A stretch of DNA of 64,000 nt from assembly GCA_964618455.1 (NCBI GenBank), contig CAZUAQ010000012.1, positions 62,001-126,000 of the forward strand, in the 5' to 3' direction. This DNA comes from CAZUAQ01 sp964618455. Lineage in GTDB: Bacteria > Planctomycetota > Phycisphaerae > UBA1845 > PWPN01. The notes beneath the pieces are model-generated. The model saw only the letters and a list, made by a program, of their open reading frames with translations, was not told where the DNA came from and searched no databases. Shown here piece by piece: positions 1-6,803 of the stretch (its first letter is position 1; each line of letters starts with the position of its first letter). Both the position numbers and the translations under genes were made by a program.

Positions 1-435
1 CGACAGCGGCTCGGGGAAGGCGTCCACCTCACCGGTGAGCAAGGCCTTCATGTCCTCCTCGATGACCGGCGTGCTGCTGCCGTCGAGATAGATGCGGAGT
101 GTGCCTTCCGGGTTGGCCGACCAGATGCGGACCATCGCGCCCGGCCCTTCCGCGTCCATCATGACGTACTCTTTGCGGCCGTTCATCTCCTCGGTGCGCA
201 AGTACCAGCCGCGGTCACCGTTGGCGAACCAGCCGTGATGATTCGAGAACGACTTGGAGTTCTGGTCATAGCTCGAAAACTGTTTTGTCGTATAGGCGGG
301 ATTGGGCAGACGGGTCAGCCGCTTCAGGTCCACCATCTGGTCCAGCAGCGTGTCGGTGGTGATCTCCGCCGCCGCACCGGCGAGCCCGAACAGCATGCCG
401 CTCAGCACCGCCGCCATCGTTACCATCTTCCTCAT
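1..435 (-). CDS. GH172 (DUF2961) family secreted glycosidase, N-terminal part
   Basis: Only the first 145 residues are in the window; the gene runs off the left edge. A signal peptide (about residues 1-23, ending AGAAAE) precedes the segment GPGAMVRIWSANPEGTLRIY, which is typical of DUF2961 proteins, now glycoside hydrolase family 172. Characterised members act on fructofuranosyl or arabinofuranosyl linkages; the substrate here cannot be told. The start is supported by a GAGAGGAGACGAG ribosome binding site just upstream. A second, more divergent member of the family lies at 45558-47513, so this genome seems to invest in this enzyme class. Family assignment is firm for the visible part; completeness is unknown. 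Confidence 0.85.
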   Translation of the reverse strand, partial: MRKMVTMAAVLSGMLFGLAGAAAEITTDTLLDQMVDLKRLTRLPNPAYTTKQFSSYDQNSKSFSNHHGWFANGDRGWYLRTEEMNGRKEYVMMDAEGPGAMVRIWSANPEGTLRIYLDGSSTPVIEEDMKALLTGEVDAFPEPLS

Positions 436-728
436 CGCTCTCGTCTCCTCTCAGGTCGTATGGGGATTGTGGCGATCGTGATTTCCCCCGCCCGGTCGCC
501 TCAAGCCTGATCGCCGACGGTCATCGCCGTCACGTTCACTGGGGGATCGGCCATTGTCCCCGCCCCCCGTCAAAACGCAAGATTCGGAGAAGCCTCGTCA
601 CAAACGGCCATCCGCGCCGCATCGTCGTGTCCGTACCGCGCATGCCAGTAAGCGGAGACGGAATCCATCTGTGGAAAGACGTGTGATGTACTCGTGGGTT
701 ACTCCTGCTGCCAAGCGGCAACGCGCAT
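436..728. other. Intergenic, no gene seen
   Basis: This stretch lies between the start of the leftward GH172 gene and the terminator of the leftward nine-heme cytochrome gene. It should hold the promoter of the GH172 gene. I see no convincing coding pattern and no clear promoter hexamers. Confidence 0.5.
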
Positions 729-761
729 AAAAAAAGCGTCTCCCTCGGGGGAGGGAGACGC
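729..761 (-). terminator. Rho-independent terminator of the nine-heme cytochrome gene
   Basis: An 11-bp perfect stem (GCGTCTCCCTC / GAGGGAGACGC) with a four-base loop is followed on the minus strand by seven Ts. It begins about 30 bp after the stop codon at 793. Confidence 0.93.
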
Positions 762-792
762 TTGGGTTTGATACGCGATTGGATTCGGCGGC

Positions 793-2289
793 TTACAGCC
801 CGGCGTCCGTAAGGATCTCGTCCGCCGTCTCGAGAATCGATCGGACGTAATCGGGATTATGCATGCCGAGGCTGCCGTCGCTGACCACGTAGTGGTACAG
901 GAAGCGTACCTGCTTGACCTCGTCGCTGAGAGCGTCCTGACCTTCCGCATCGGGGCCGCCTGCAGCGATGTACTCCCACGTGGACGGATCGCCGAGACGA
1001 TCGGCAATGTCATCCAGACGCGACTGGATCTCCGTCTGCAGTGTGGTTTCCGCCGCCAGGGCCTGCTCCATCGACGGATGGCAGCTGGCCGAGGCACAAC
1101 TCAGTTCGTTGACCTCGAACGTGTGGCCCGAGATGGCCGGGGCCTGCTCGTCCTGGAAGTCCTGACGATACAGGTGGCATGTGGCACACTGCTCCGTGGC
1201 GAAGGAGTGGACCGACACCCGGCTCAGCACCAGCGGATCGGTGTCCTCGGGGACTGGCATCTCGCCCACGTAGATGTTGGACTGATTACTGTGGTGCGGG
1301 CCACGCGTCGTGGCTTCCCAGGTCCGACCGCGGCTGTGGTGACACTGGCCGCACAGGTTGAACCGGGCCGCGTTCGTGGCGGCATCCACCGTGTTGGTCG
1401 GTGCCGGGCTGGCCACCTCCGGGAAGCGGAGCTGGAAGTCGCGCCCATCCTCAGGCGTTGGGGCATTGCCGGTCTGGGCGTGAGGATCGTGACAGACCGC
1501 GCACTCGATGGCAATCTGCTCTTCCCGGGTCTGCCCGGCAAAGGCATCGTCATCGAATGTTTCGCCGTTGAGGATGCTGCGGACGAAGAACTCGCCCGAG
1601 TGGCACTTCCCGCAGTTGTTCAACAATACACCCATTTCGAAGTCTTCTGCAGCGACTTCCGTCACGAGTGCGTGACCGGAGGATTCCCAATCCTCGAAGT
1701 GCGGATGGTGCGAACCGGTATGGCACACACCGCAGACCTCCGAGGAGAGGTCGACCGGCGGCAGCAGGGTTTCATCATTCACGTTTTCGACGTGCGCCCG
1801 TGAAGGACCGTGACAGCTTTCGCAACCGACACCCGCCAGCACGGCGGTGGTCTGCATATCGACGTAGCCACCCTCTTCACCAAAGCCGACGACGTGGCAG
1901 GGCAGGCAAACGGGGTTCGTATCCTGGCCGATGGCCTGCAGCGACTCGATCGCGCGGGCGTGCAGCGTGTCCTGCCAGTGTTCCGTGATATTCACGTGGC
2001 AGGTGATGCAGGTGTCCGAACCGACGAATTGACCAGTGACGCCGCTGTTGCCTTCGTCGCCGCCATCATCGGATCCACCGTCGTCTCCTCCGTCATCACC
2101 CCCATCATCGCCTCCGTCGTCCCCACCGTTATCACCGCCATCATCACCGCCATCATCACCGCCATCATCACCGCCGTTATCTCCCCCGTTGTCTCCACCC
2201 CCGTCGTCAGGCGGCGGACAGCCCTGCCCAACCATCAATGCGACGGACAAACACAGGAACAAACTCAGCCACAGGTTGGACAATTTCAT
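793..2289 (-). CDS. Nonaheme c-type cytochrome, lipoprotein-like with Asp-Gly spacer
   Basis: A 498-residue exported multiheme cytochrome. A hydrophobic leader ends in GQGC (Cys 24, lipoprotein-like although the lipobox is not canonical). An Asp/Gly-repeat spacer (about residues 28-75) precedes the heme domain, which starts near residue 94. There are eight CXXCH motifs (CITCH, CLPCH, CESCH, CGVCH, CGKCH, CAVCH, CGQCH, CATCH) and one CX4CH motif (CASASCH), so probably nine hemes. The first part resembles the cytochrome c554 group (CLPCHVVGF then GVGCESCHGP). The start at 2289 follows a GAGGAGGT ribosome binding site; an upstream in-frame start would put 25 charged residues before the leader. 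It has its own terminator and a palindrome upstream. Role inferred: periplasmic or surface electron transfer; no substrate can be assigned. Confidence 0.9.
   Translation of the reverse strand: MKLSNLWLSLFLCLSVALMVGQGCPPPDDGGGDNGGDNGGDDGGDDGGDDGGDNGGDDGGDDGGDDGGDDGGSDDGGDEGNSGVTGQFVGSDTCITCHVNITEHWQDTLHARAIESLQAIGQDTNPVCLPCHVVGFGEEGGYVDMQTTAVLAGVGCESCHGPSRAHVENVNDETLLPPVDLSSEVCGVCHTGSHHPHFEDWESSGHALVTEVAAEDFEMGVLLNNCGKCHSGEFFVRSILNGETFDDDAFAGQTREEQIAIECAVCHDPHAQTGNAPTPEDGRDFQLRFPEVASPAPTNTVDAATNAARFNLCGQCHHSRGRTWEATTRGPHHSNQSNIYVGEMPVPEDTDPLVLSRVSVHSFATEQCATCHLYRQDFQDEQAPAISGHTFEVNELSCASASCHPSMEQALAAETTLQTEIQSRLDDIADRLGDPSTWEYIAAGGPDAEGQDALSDEVKQVRFLYHYVVSDGSLGMHNPDYVRSILETADEILTDAGL
2065..2208 (-). 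repeat. 12-bp-type tandem repeat coding a (DDGG/DNGG)n spacer
   Basis: On the minus strand, GATGATGGCGGT-like units run in tandem and encode about ten DDGG or DNGG blocks between the lipid-anchor cysteine and the first heme. The unit is a multiple of three, so copy-number change would alter spacer length without a frameshift. Confidence 0.85.
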
Positions 2290-2335
2290 CGGAGGACCTC
2301 CTCGGTCTGTGAACGGTTCGGCCGCACAAGACTTG

Positions 2336-2349
2336 CGACATATATGTCG
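2336..2349. promoter_or_regulatory. Perfect palindrome CGACATATATGTCG
   Basis: A 14-bp perfect inverted repeat centred 53 bp upstream of the nonaheme start codon. Related AT-centred palindromes precede the octaheme gene (4183-4198) and the rightward cytochrome gene (5303-5324). It could be an operator for the PAS-LuxR regulator at 4363-5049, or could contain a -10 element (TATATG). Function is inferred. Confidence 0.5.
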
Positions 2350-2493
2350 GCCGAATACCACCACTCGCGCCAGGGTGTGTTCCCCGCCGGAGAACGGGGG
2401 AACCGCTAACTTTTCTGATGCAATTATGGATGAAGATATGGATTGAGGATATCGTCATTAACGATGGTTTCCCTCCCCTAAAAGGGGGATATG

Positions 2494-2529
2494 AAAAAGC
2501 TCCGCCCGGTCTCAAGCCGGACGGAGCTT
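2494..2529 (-). terminator. Rho-independent terminator of the octaheme gene
   Basis: The stem AAGCTCCG(T)CCGG / CCGG(G)CGGAGCTT, with one mismatch and a short loop, is followed by a T-run on the minus strand. It lies about 35 bp beyond the stop at 2565. Confidence 0.85.
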
Positions 2530-2564
2530 CGTCATTACCACCGGTTATCTTGGTTCTTGAGGTC

Positions 2565-4124
2565 TCAGTCGGTGTCCCAGGGATCTCCCTCATATCCAAG
2601 ATCCGTGAAATCGATGCCCCCGGCGTGGCAGTCGCCACAGTCCAGCGCCATCTCCTTCGGCGCGACCTCGTGATTGACGGCCAGATACATGACCGTATCC
2701 ACGAAGGTGTACTCGCCGCTGTATTCCTGACCGGCGTAGGCGGCGCCCTCCGTGAGGGCGGGGCCCCACTCGAAATTCTTCCAGAACGCGTTTTCGCCGG
2801 CCGGACCCGGGAAGAGGTGCGGCACGAGGATGCGATCATTGATGGCATCGGCAGGCTGGCGGCCGATCATCTTCTTGAAGGGATAGATCTTGGACAAACC
2901 ATCGTCCATCGCGCCGACGGGTTCCGCCATCACGACCGGAGTCGAATCAAACGTGTCATTGACGCCGATGATCATGCGGTTCCACTTGCCGTTGTGCCAC
3001 TTCAGCGTCGGTCGCACGTTCATGTCCCAGACGAAGCTGCCCTTCTTCTTGTCGTAGGTCGCCTTGCCGAAATCATCCGTCGGGATAGGATCGATGTCCT
3101 GGCCCGCTTCATCCCAGTACCACTCCACCTTCGTCGGCATGCTTCGCGCGAAGGCGGGGATGTGGCAGGTCTGGCAGGCGATGGTGTCCAGGTGCAGCTC
3201 GATCTCAGGACGGTCGTGGATGCCGCTGCTCTCGTGACAGGTCGTACAGTCCGTCAGATCGGAACCGACATGGTGCAACGCCATGCCTGAAATCTGGTGC
3301 TCGTCCGTGAAGTGACAGTTCTGGCAGGCGAAGTTCACGCCATCGACCGCCATGTGCACGTCCATTTCCCGCGTGGGCGCTACCAGATCGGAGGAGAGGT
3401 CGCCGTGTTTCACGTTGTCGCCGCCGCCCGCGTAGAAGTGGCATGAGCCGCAGTTCGCACGTGTGGGGGCGTCCACGCTCTTGGCCGCCGCGTTGAGATC
3501 GGCGGTGTCTACGGGCAGACCGGCGGTCGTGGGCGCCTTGGCGTAGCCCCCATCCTGGGCATGGCAGACCAGGCAGTCTGCCTGCGTGGCGTCAGTGAAA
3601 TCAAACGACGTGGAATCGTACCCATAGCTCGGGTGGCATTGCGAGCAGCGTCCTTCATTCGAAGGCACGGCGATGCAGAAGTTGTTGAGCAGGTCCTTCT
3701 TGCCGTGGATGCCGTCCTCGTAGCCCTCGATATTCACGGACTCGCCTTCCCACTGGTAGTGGCCCGAGTTCAGCAACTCCTGGCCTTTGTCCGCGTGGCA
3801 TTGCAGGCAGGATTCGGTGTCCTGATAACCCTCGGGGATAATGTCCTCGAAGACGAGCACGTGATGATTCTGGGCGGGATCGACCGTACCACCATCATCG
3901 CCGTCGCTCGAACCGTCATCGCTCGAGCCATCGTCCGACGAGTCGTCATCTGAAGATCCGTCATCGGTTGCCCCGTCGTCCGTCGACCCATCATCGGAGG
4001 ATCCGTCGTCCACGGCACCGCCTCCGGCGTCGCCGTCGTCGGTCGGCTGAGGGCACCCCTGCCCCAGTGTCAGTCCCAAGGTCATCAGTGCGATGAGAAG
4101 CGTCATCCAATGTCGTCGTAACAT
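2565..4124 (-). CDS. Octaheme c-type cytochrome, tetrathionate reductase (OTR) family
   Basis: 519 residues: a lipoprotein-like leader (LGQGC, Cys 24), an Asp/Ser/Gly spacer (about 29-79), then eight CXXCH motifs (CLQCH, CSQCH, CLVCH, CGSCH, CQNCH, CTTCH, CQTCH, CGDCH). The blocks around RANCGSCHFYAGGGDNVKHG, DVHM and FACQNCHFTDEHQISG match my memory of the octaheme tetrathionate reductase family known from Shewanella. Its purified member reduces tetrathionate, nitrite and hydroxylamine in vitro, with a lysine on the active-site heme. Lysines in HGKKDLLNNFC just before heme 2 could supply that ligand. The physiological substrate is therefore open. A GAGGT ribosome binding site precedes the start. 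The gene lies downstream of the PAS-LuxR gene on the same strand, 238 bp away, with its own inverted repeat upstream. Confidence 0.87.
   Translation of the reverse strand: MLRRHWMTLLIALMTLGLTLGQGCPQPTDDGDAGGGAVDDGSSDDGSTDDGATDDGSSDDDSSDDGSSDDGSSDGDDGGTVDPAQNHHVLVFEDIIPEGYQDTESCLQCHADKGQELLNSGHYQWEGESVNIEGYEDGIHGKKDLLNNFCIAVPSNEGRCSQCHPSYGYDSTSFDFTDATQADCLVCHAQDGGYAKAPTTAGLPVDTADLNAAAKSVDAPTRANCGSCHFYAGGGDNVKHGDLSSDLVAPTREMDVHMAVDGVNFACQNCHFTDEHQISGMALHHVGSDLTDCTTCHESSGIHDRPEIELHLDTIACQTCHIPAFARSMPTKVEWYWDEAGQDIDPIPTDDFGKATYDKKKGSFVWDMNVRPTLKWHNGKWNRMIIGVNDTFDSTPVVMAEPVGAMDDGLSKIYPFKKMIGRQPADAINDRILVPHLFPGPAGENAFWKNFEWGPALTEGAAYAGQEYSGEYTFVDTVMYLAVNHEVAPKEMALDCGDCHAGGIDFTDLGYEGDPWDTD
3888..4040 (-). 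repeat. Low-complexity (DDGSS)n spacer
   Basis: About 50 codons of Asp, Ser, Gly and Thr in DDGSS-like units between the anchor cysteine and the heme domain. It parallels the Asp-Gly spacer of the neighbouring nonaheme gene but has a different unit, so the two arose separately or diverged strongly. Confidence 0.8.
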
Positions 4125-4182
4125 GATGCTCTACCTCGTGTGTAGCCGCGTCGAGTCCTCCGCGGACAATGCATAAATTCTC

Positions 4183-4198
4183 TCGATATGTATATCGA
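4183..4198. promoter_or_regulatory. Inverted repeat TCGATATGTATATCGA upstream of octaheme gene
   Basis: Perfect 7-bp arms (TCGATAT/ATATCGA) around a 2-bp centre, about 60 bp upstream of the start at 4124. It resembles the palindrome at 2336-2349. Candidate operator; inferred. Confidence 0.5.
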
Positions 4199-4362
4199 CA
4201 AAGCGAGGTATGTTGCCTATCGCCTTAGAGGGGGGAAATCGTCCCCCTTCGCGCTGAAAAATGGGCCTTAAGACTTGATAAATCCGTAAATTATGAAGTG
4301 AGAACAGAAGGAGGGGTCAGAACCTGTGTCTACAGGTTCATGTCAACCAGTGGAGTGGAGGA

Positions 4363-5049
4363 TCAGCCCAGACCGTTGCGAACGGCGTAGCTCACTGCTT
4401 CCGCGCGCGACTGGAGGCCGAGCTTGCGATAGATGCTCTTGAGATGCGTGCGAATCGTGGAGAGAGAGACGGTCAATTCATCGGCCAGTTGCTGGTTGCT
4501 CATCCCCTGACCGACCAGACGAAGCACATGCAACTCCTGGGCGGTCAAGCCTTCATGCGGAGCGCCGGGTGCCTGCTCATCGCCCGCCATTTTCATCAGG
4601 CGATGGGCGAGGGCATGGCTCAACTCCACACGAACGCTTTTGTCGTTGGTGACATCGCAGAAAAGCAGGGCACGACCGATCAGAGCCCCTTCGGGATCGA
4701 GGCAGGCGGTGGCGCTGACTTTCAGTTCCATTGTCGTTGGCCAATGGATGGAGAGTTCATCCATCAGCGTATCCGTGTAGTCGGAAGCTTCCTGCCAGAA
4801 TTCCGACAGCCGCAGGTCGCGCACGACCTGACCGAGAGGCTTACCCAGCACCTGATCGCCGTTCAGGCCGAGGATGCGATTGGCAACCCGATTCAACCAG
4901 ATCATGCGGCCGGCCGGGTTGGTAATCACCAGCCCGATGCACAACCCTTCGAGCGCTGCACCGATCATGCAGTCGGAAATGCAGTTGTCGGTTTCACTGA
5001 TGAACTTGGCCATGTTCCCTGACTCGACTACCGGTTCGCATGGTGCCAT
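4363..5049 (-). CDS. PAS domain - LuxR-type HTH transcriptional regulator
   Basis: 228 residues. A PAS domain (about 28-130, with LVITNPAGRMIWLNRVANRI) is followed by a C-terminal LuxR/GerE helix-turn-helix (about 165-225: LTAQELHVLRLVGQGMSN, then TIRTHLKSIYRKLG). There is no receiver domain, so the input is probably a ligand or redox signal at the PAS domain. An internal ATG at 5013 (MAKFISETD) follows an AGGGAA stretch and may be the true start; the first ATG has no obvious ribosome binding site. Its position between three multiheme cytochrome genes suggests that it controls them, perhaps through the AT-centred palindromes upstream of each. DNA binding and family are solid; targets are inferred. 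Confidence 0.88.
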   Translation of the reverse strand: MAPCEPVVESGNMAKFISETDNCISDCMIGAALEGLCIGLVITNPAGRMIWLNRVANRILGLNGDQVLGKPLGQVVRDLRLSEFWQEASDYTDTLMDELSIHWPTTMELKVSATACLDPEGALIGRALLFCDVTNDKSVRVELSHALAHRLMKMAGDEQAPGAPHEGLTAQELHVLRLVGQGMSNQQLADELTVSLSTIRTHLKSIYRKLGLQSRAEAVSYAVRNGLG

Positions 5050-5087
5050 GAGAAGGAGCTATTGAGACAGCACTTAGCTTGTATATC

Positions 5088-5117
5088 ATTATAATGCAGA
5101 TCTTTACGAGTCTTCAA
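5088..5117 (-). promoter_or_regulatory. Sigma70-like promoter for the PAS-LuxR gene
   Basis: On the minus strand TTGAAG (5112-5117) and TATAAT (5088-5093) are separated by 18 bp. Transcription would begin about 30 bp before the first ATG of the regulator. Confidence 0.6.
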
Positions 5118-5302
5118 GACGATATCGCCGCTCGGCGGAATCCGCACGCGATTGGTCGCGCGTCCGCGGAGGGTTGCGGTGAATGGGGGGAGGCATCGGG
5201 CAGATGGCCGGAGTTTCTCACCTCAGGAAATCGCGCGATCGCCCGACAGGGAGCCCAGAGAAAACGAACCCAGGAAAACTCGGATTTCGGGATCGATAAC
5301 TC

Positions 5303-5360
5303 CGACATATGCATGTATGATGTCTCTATTCCGTGCGCGGCGCAGGTCGTACGGTATAAG
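5303..5360 (+). promoter_or_regulatory. Promoter region with dyad for the rightward octaheme gene
   Basis: CGACAT...ATGTC arms (5303-5324) share CGACATAT with the palindrome at 2336. A -10-like TATAAG lies at 5355-5360 without a good -35, giving a leader of about 20 nt to the ATG at 5385. The dyad would sit near -53, as expected of an activator site. Inferred. Confidence 0.4.
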
Positions 5361-5384
5361 TTCCCTTCTTTGGCAGTGTTGAAG

Positions 5385-6632
5385 ATGTCGATCAGGTACA
5401 AATCACTCACCCACGCCATGATGCTTGTCGTGGGGATCCCGTTCTTGTTGGCATCGGCGATGTGCTCACCCCCACCGGATCCGATGGATCCCGATCCGCC
5501 GGGCGAGCCCACCGAGTACGTCGGTTCGCCGACCTGCCTGGCCTGTCATCCCGGTTTCGGCGACAGCCGCCACGGGCACGCGCAGGCGATGAAACGCGTC
5601 GAGGGGGTCGCGCCGAGCTATCCCGATGTGAATGCCACGGTCGGCGTGCCGACACCGCCCGAGGGTTTCTCCTGGTTCGACCTGGACTTCGTGATCGGGG
5701 GATATACGAAAGGGGCGCGGTTCGTCGACTCCGAAGGATTCCTGTTGACCGATGGGACCGCCGGCACGGAGAGCCAATACAACCTGCCATCCGACGAGAC
5801 CGGCATCGCCGGCGGTTTCGCGCCGCACCTGCCGGATCAGACGGAACCGCTCGAATTTGAGTACGACTGTTTCCGTTGCCACGCGACCGGTGCCATGACG
5901 CTGGCTGAGAGTGGCGGACGTCAGCAGGGCAATCGCCCCGGAATTCTCGGCACGTGGGCGGAGGAAGGCGTGGCGTGTGAGGCCTGCCACGGCCCGGGCA
6001 ATCTGCATCTGCCGAATCCGTCGGCGAGCAACATCGTCGTGGACACCTCGGCGGAGGCGTGTGCCGAGTGCCATTCCACACCGGGCGATCCGCTGACCAT
6101 CGCCGCCCACGACGGATATATCGCCGGAAACCAGCAATATGCCGAGGTGCAGGCCAGCCCCCACCGCGACTTCGCCTGCACGCTCTGCCACGATCCACAT
6201 GAATCCGCGATTCATGATCCGCAGATCGGGATCCGCAATGACTGCACGGCCTGCCATGCGGACGTGACCATGGCATTGCACGAGGGCAAAGTGTTCCAGT
6301 GGGGCTCGTATACCGAAGAGCTGACCTGCCAGAGTTGCCACATGCCTCCGGCCGCCAAGTACCTGGCGTCGAACGAGCTTGCCATCGAGCAAGGGCCCGT
6401 GGCGCCGATCGGTGACACGCGAAGCCACATCATGTGGATCAATACAAGTACCAACGATCCGTCGGAGATGTTTACCGAAGACGGGAGCGAAGTGATCCGC
6501 GATGCCGATGGAAATGCGGAAGTCGCGGTCTGCTTCGTGTGCTACCGCTGCCACCACGGGGAGGGGAATGCCTTCCGGCTCCCGGCGGACGGCGGTTGTG
6601 CGATCGGCCCGGGCATTCACGAACGGGAATGA
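5385..6632 (+). CDS. Octaheme c-type cytochrome (c554-like), exported
   Basis: 415 residues from the chosen ATG. A hydrophobic leader (to about residue 26, LLASAMC) is followed by a Pro/Asp stretch and then eight CXXCH motifs (CLACH, CFRCH, CEACH, CAECH, CTLCH, CTACH, CQSCH, CYRCH). The YVGSPTCLACHPG entry and the ACEACHGP block resemble cytochrome c554-like and doubled-CXXCH proteins. Frame-open sequence continues about 100 codons upstream, but that part is not leader-like and crosses the promoter of the divergent regulator, so it is excluded. An alternative start is the ATG at 5421. The cysteine at the end of the leader could be lipidated, but the lipobox is poor. It is 171 bp upstream of the barrel gene and may be co-transcribed with the conduit block. 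Partner and substrate unknown. Confidence 0.85.
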   Translation: MSIRYKSLTHAMMLVVGIPFLLASAMCSPPPDPMDPDPPGEPTEYVGSPTCLACHPGFGDSRHGHAQAMKRVEGVAPSYPDVNATVGVPTPPEGFSWFDLDFVIGGYTKGARFVDSEGFLLTDGTAGTESQYNLPSDETGIAGGFAPHLPDQTEPLEFEYDCFRCHATGAMTLAESGGRQQGNRPGILGTWAEEGVACEACHGPGNLHLPNPSASNIVVDTSAEACAECHSTPGDPLTIAAHDGYIAGNQQYAEVQASPHRDFACTLCHDPHESAIHDPQIGIRNDCTACHADVTMALHEGKVFQWGSYTEELTCQSCHMPPAAKYLASNELAIEQGPVAPIGDTRSHIMWINTSTNDPSEMFTEDGSEVIRDADGNAEVAVCFVCYRCHHGEGNAFRLPADGGCAIGPGIHERE

Positions 6633-6803
6633 CCCGCGATTGCATCATGCGACAGGATCGCGCACAGACTGATCGCCTTCCCCGAGGCGACTGATACGTT
6701 GAAGAAGACCGAACGGTCGCAGCGTCGAAGGTGCGGGACGCTGCCGCCCGACGTCCCGGCTCGCGCCGGGGCCTGCCCATCCGCCGTTGACGCATGTGAT
6801 CGT

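Noticed and set aside
2065..2208. Regular short repeats suggestive of a CRISPR array
   Set aside because: Unit is 12 bp without spacers and is translated as DDGG blocks within a cytochrome gene.
4230..4260. Hairpin GGGGGA...TCCCCC near 4235 as a terminator
   Set aside because: No T-run on either strand after it, and no gene ends there.
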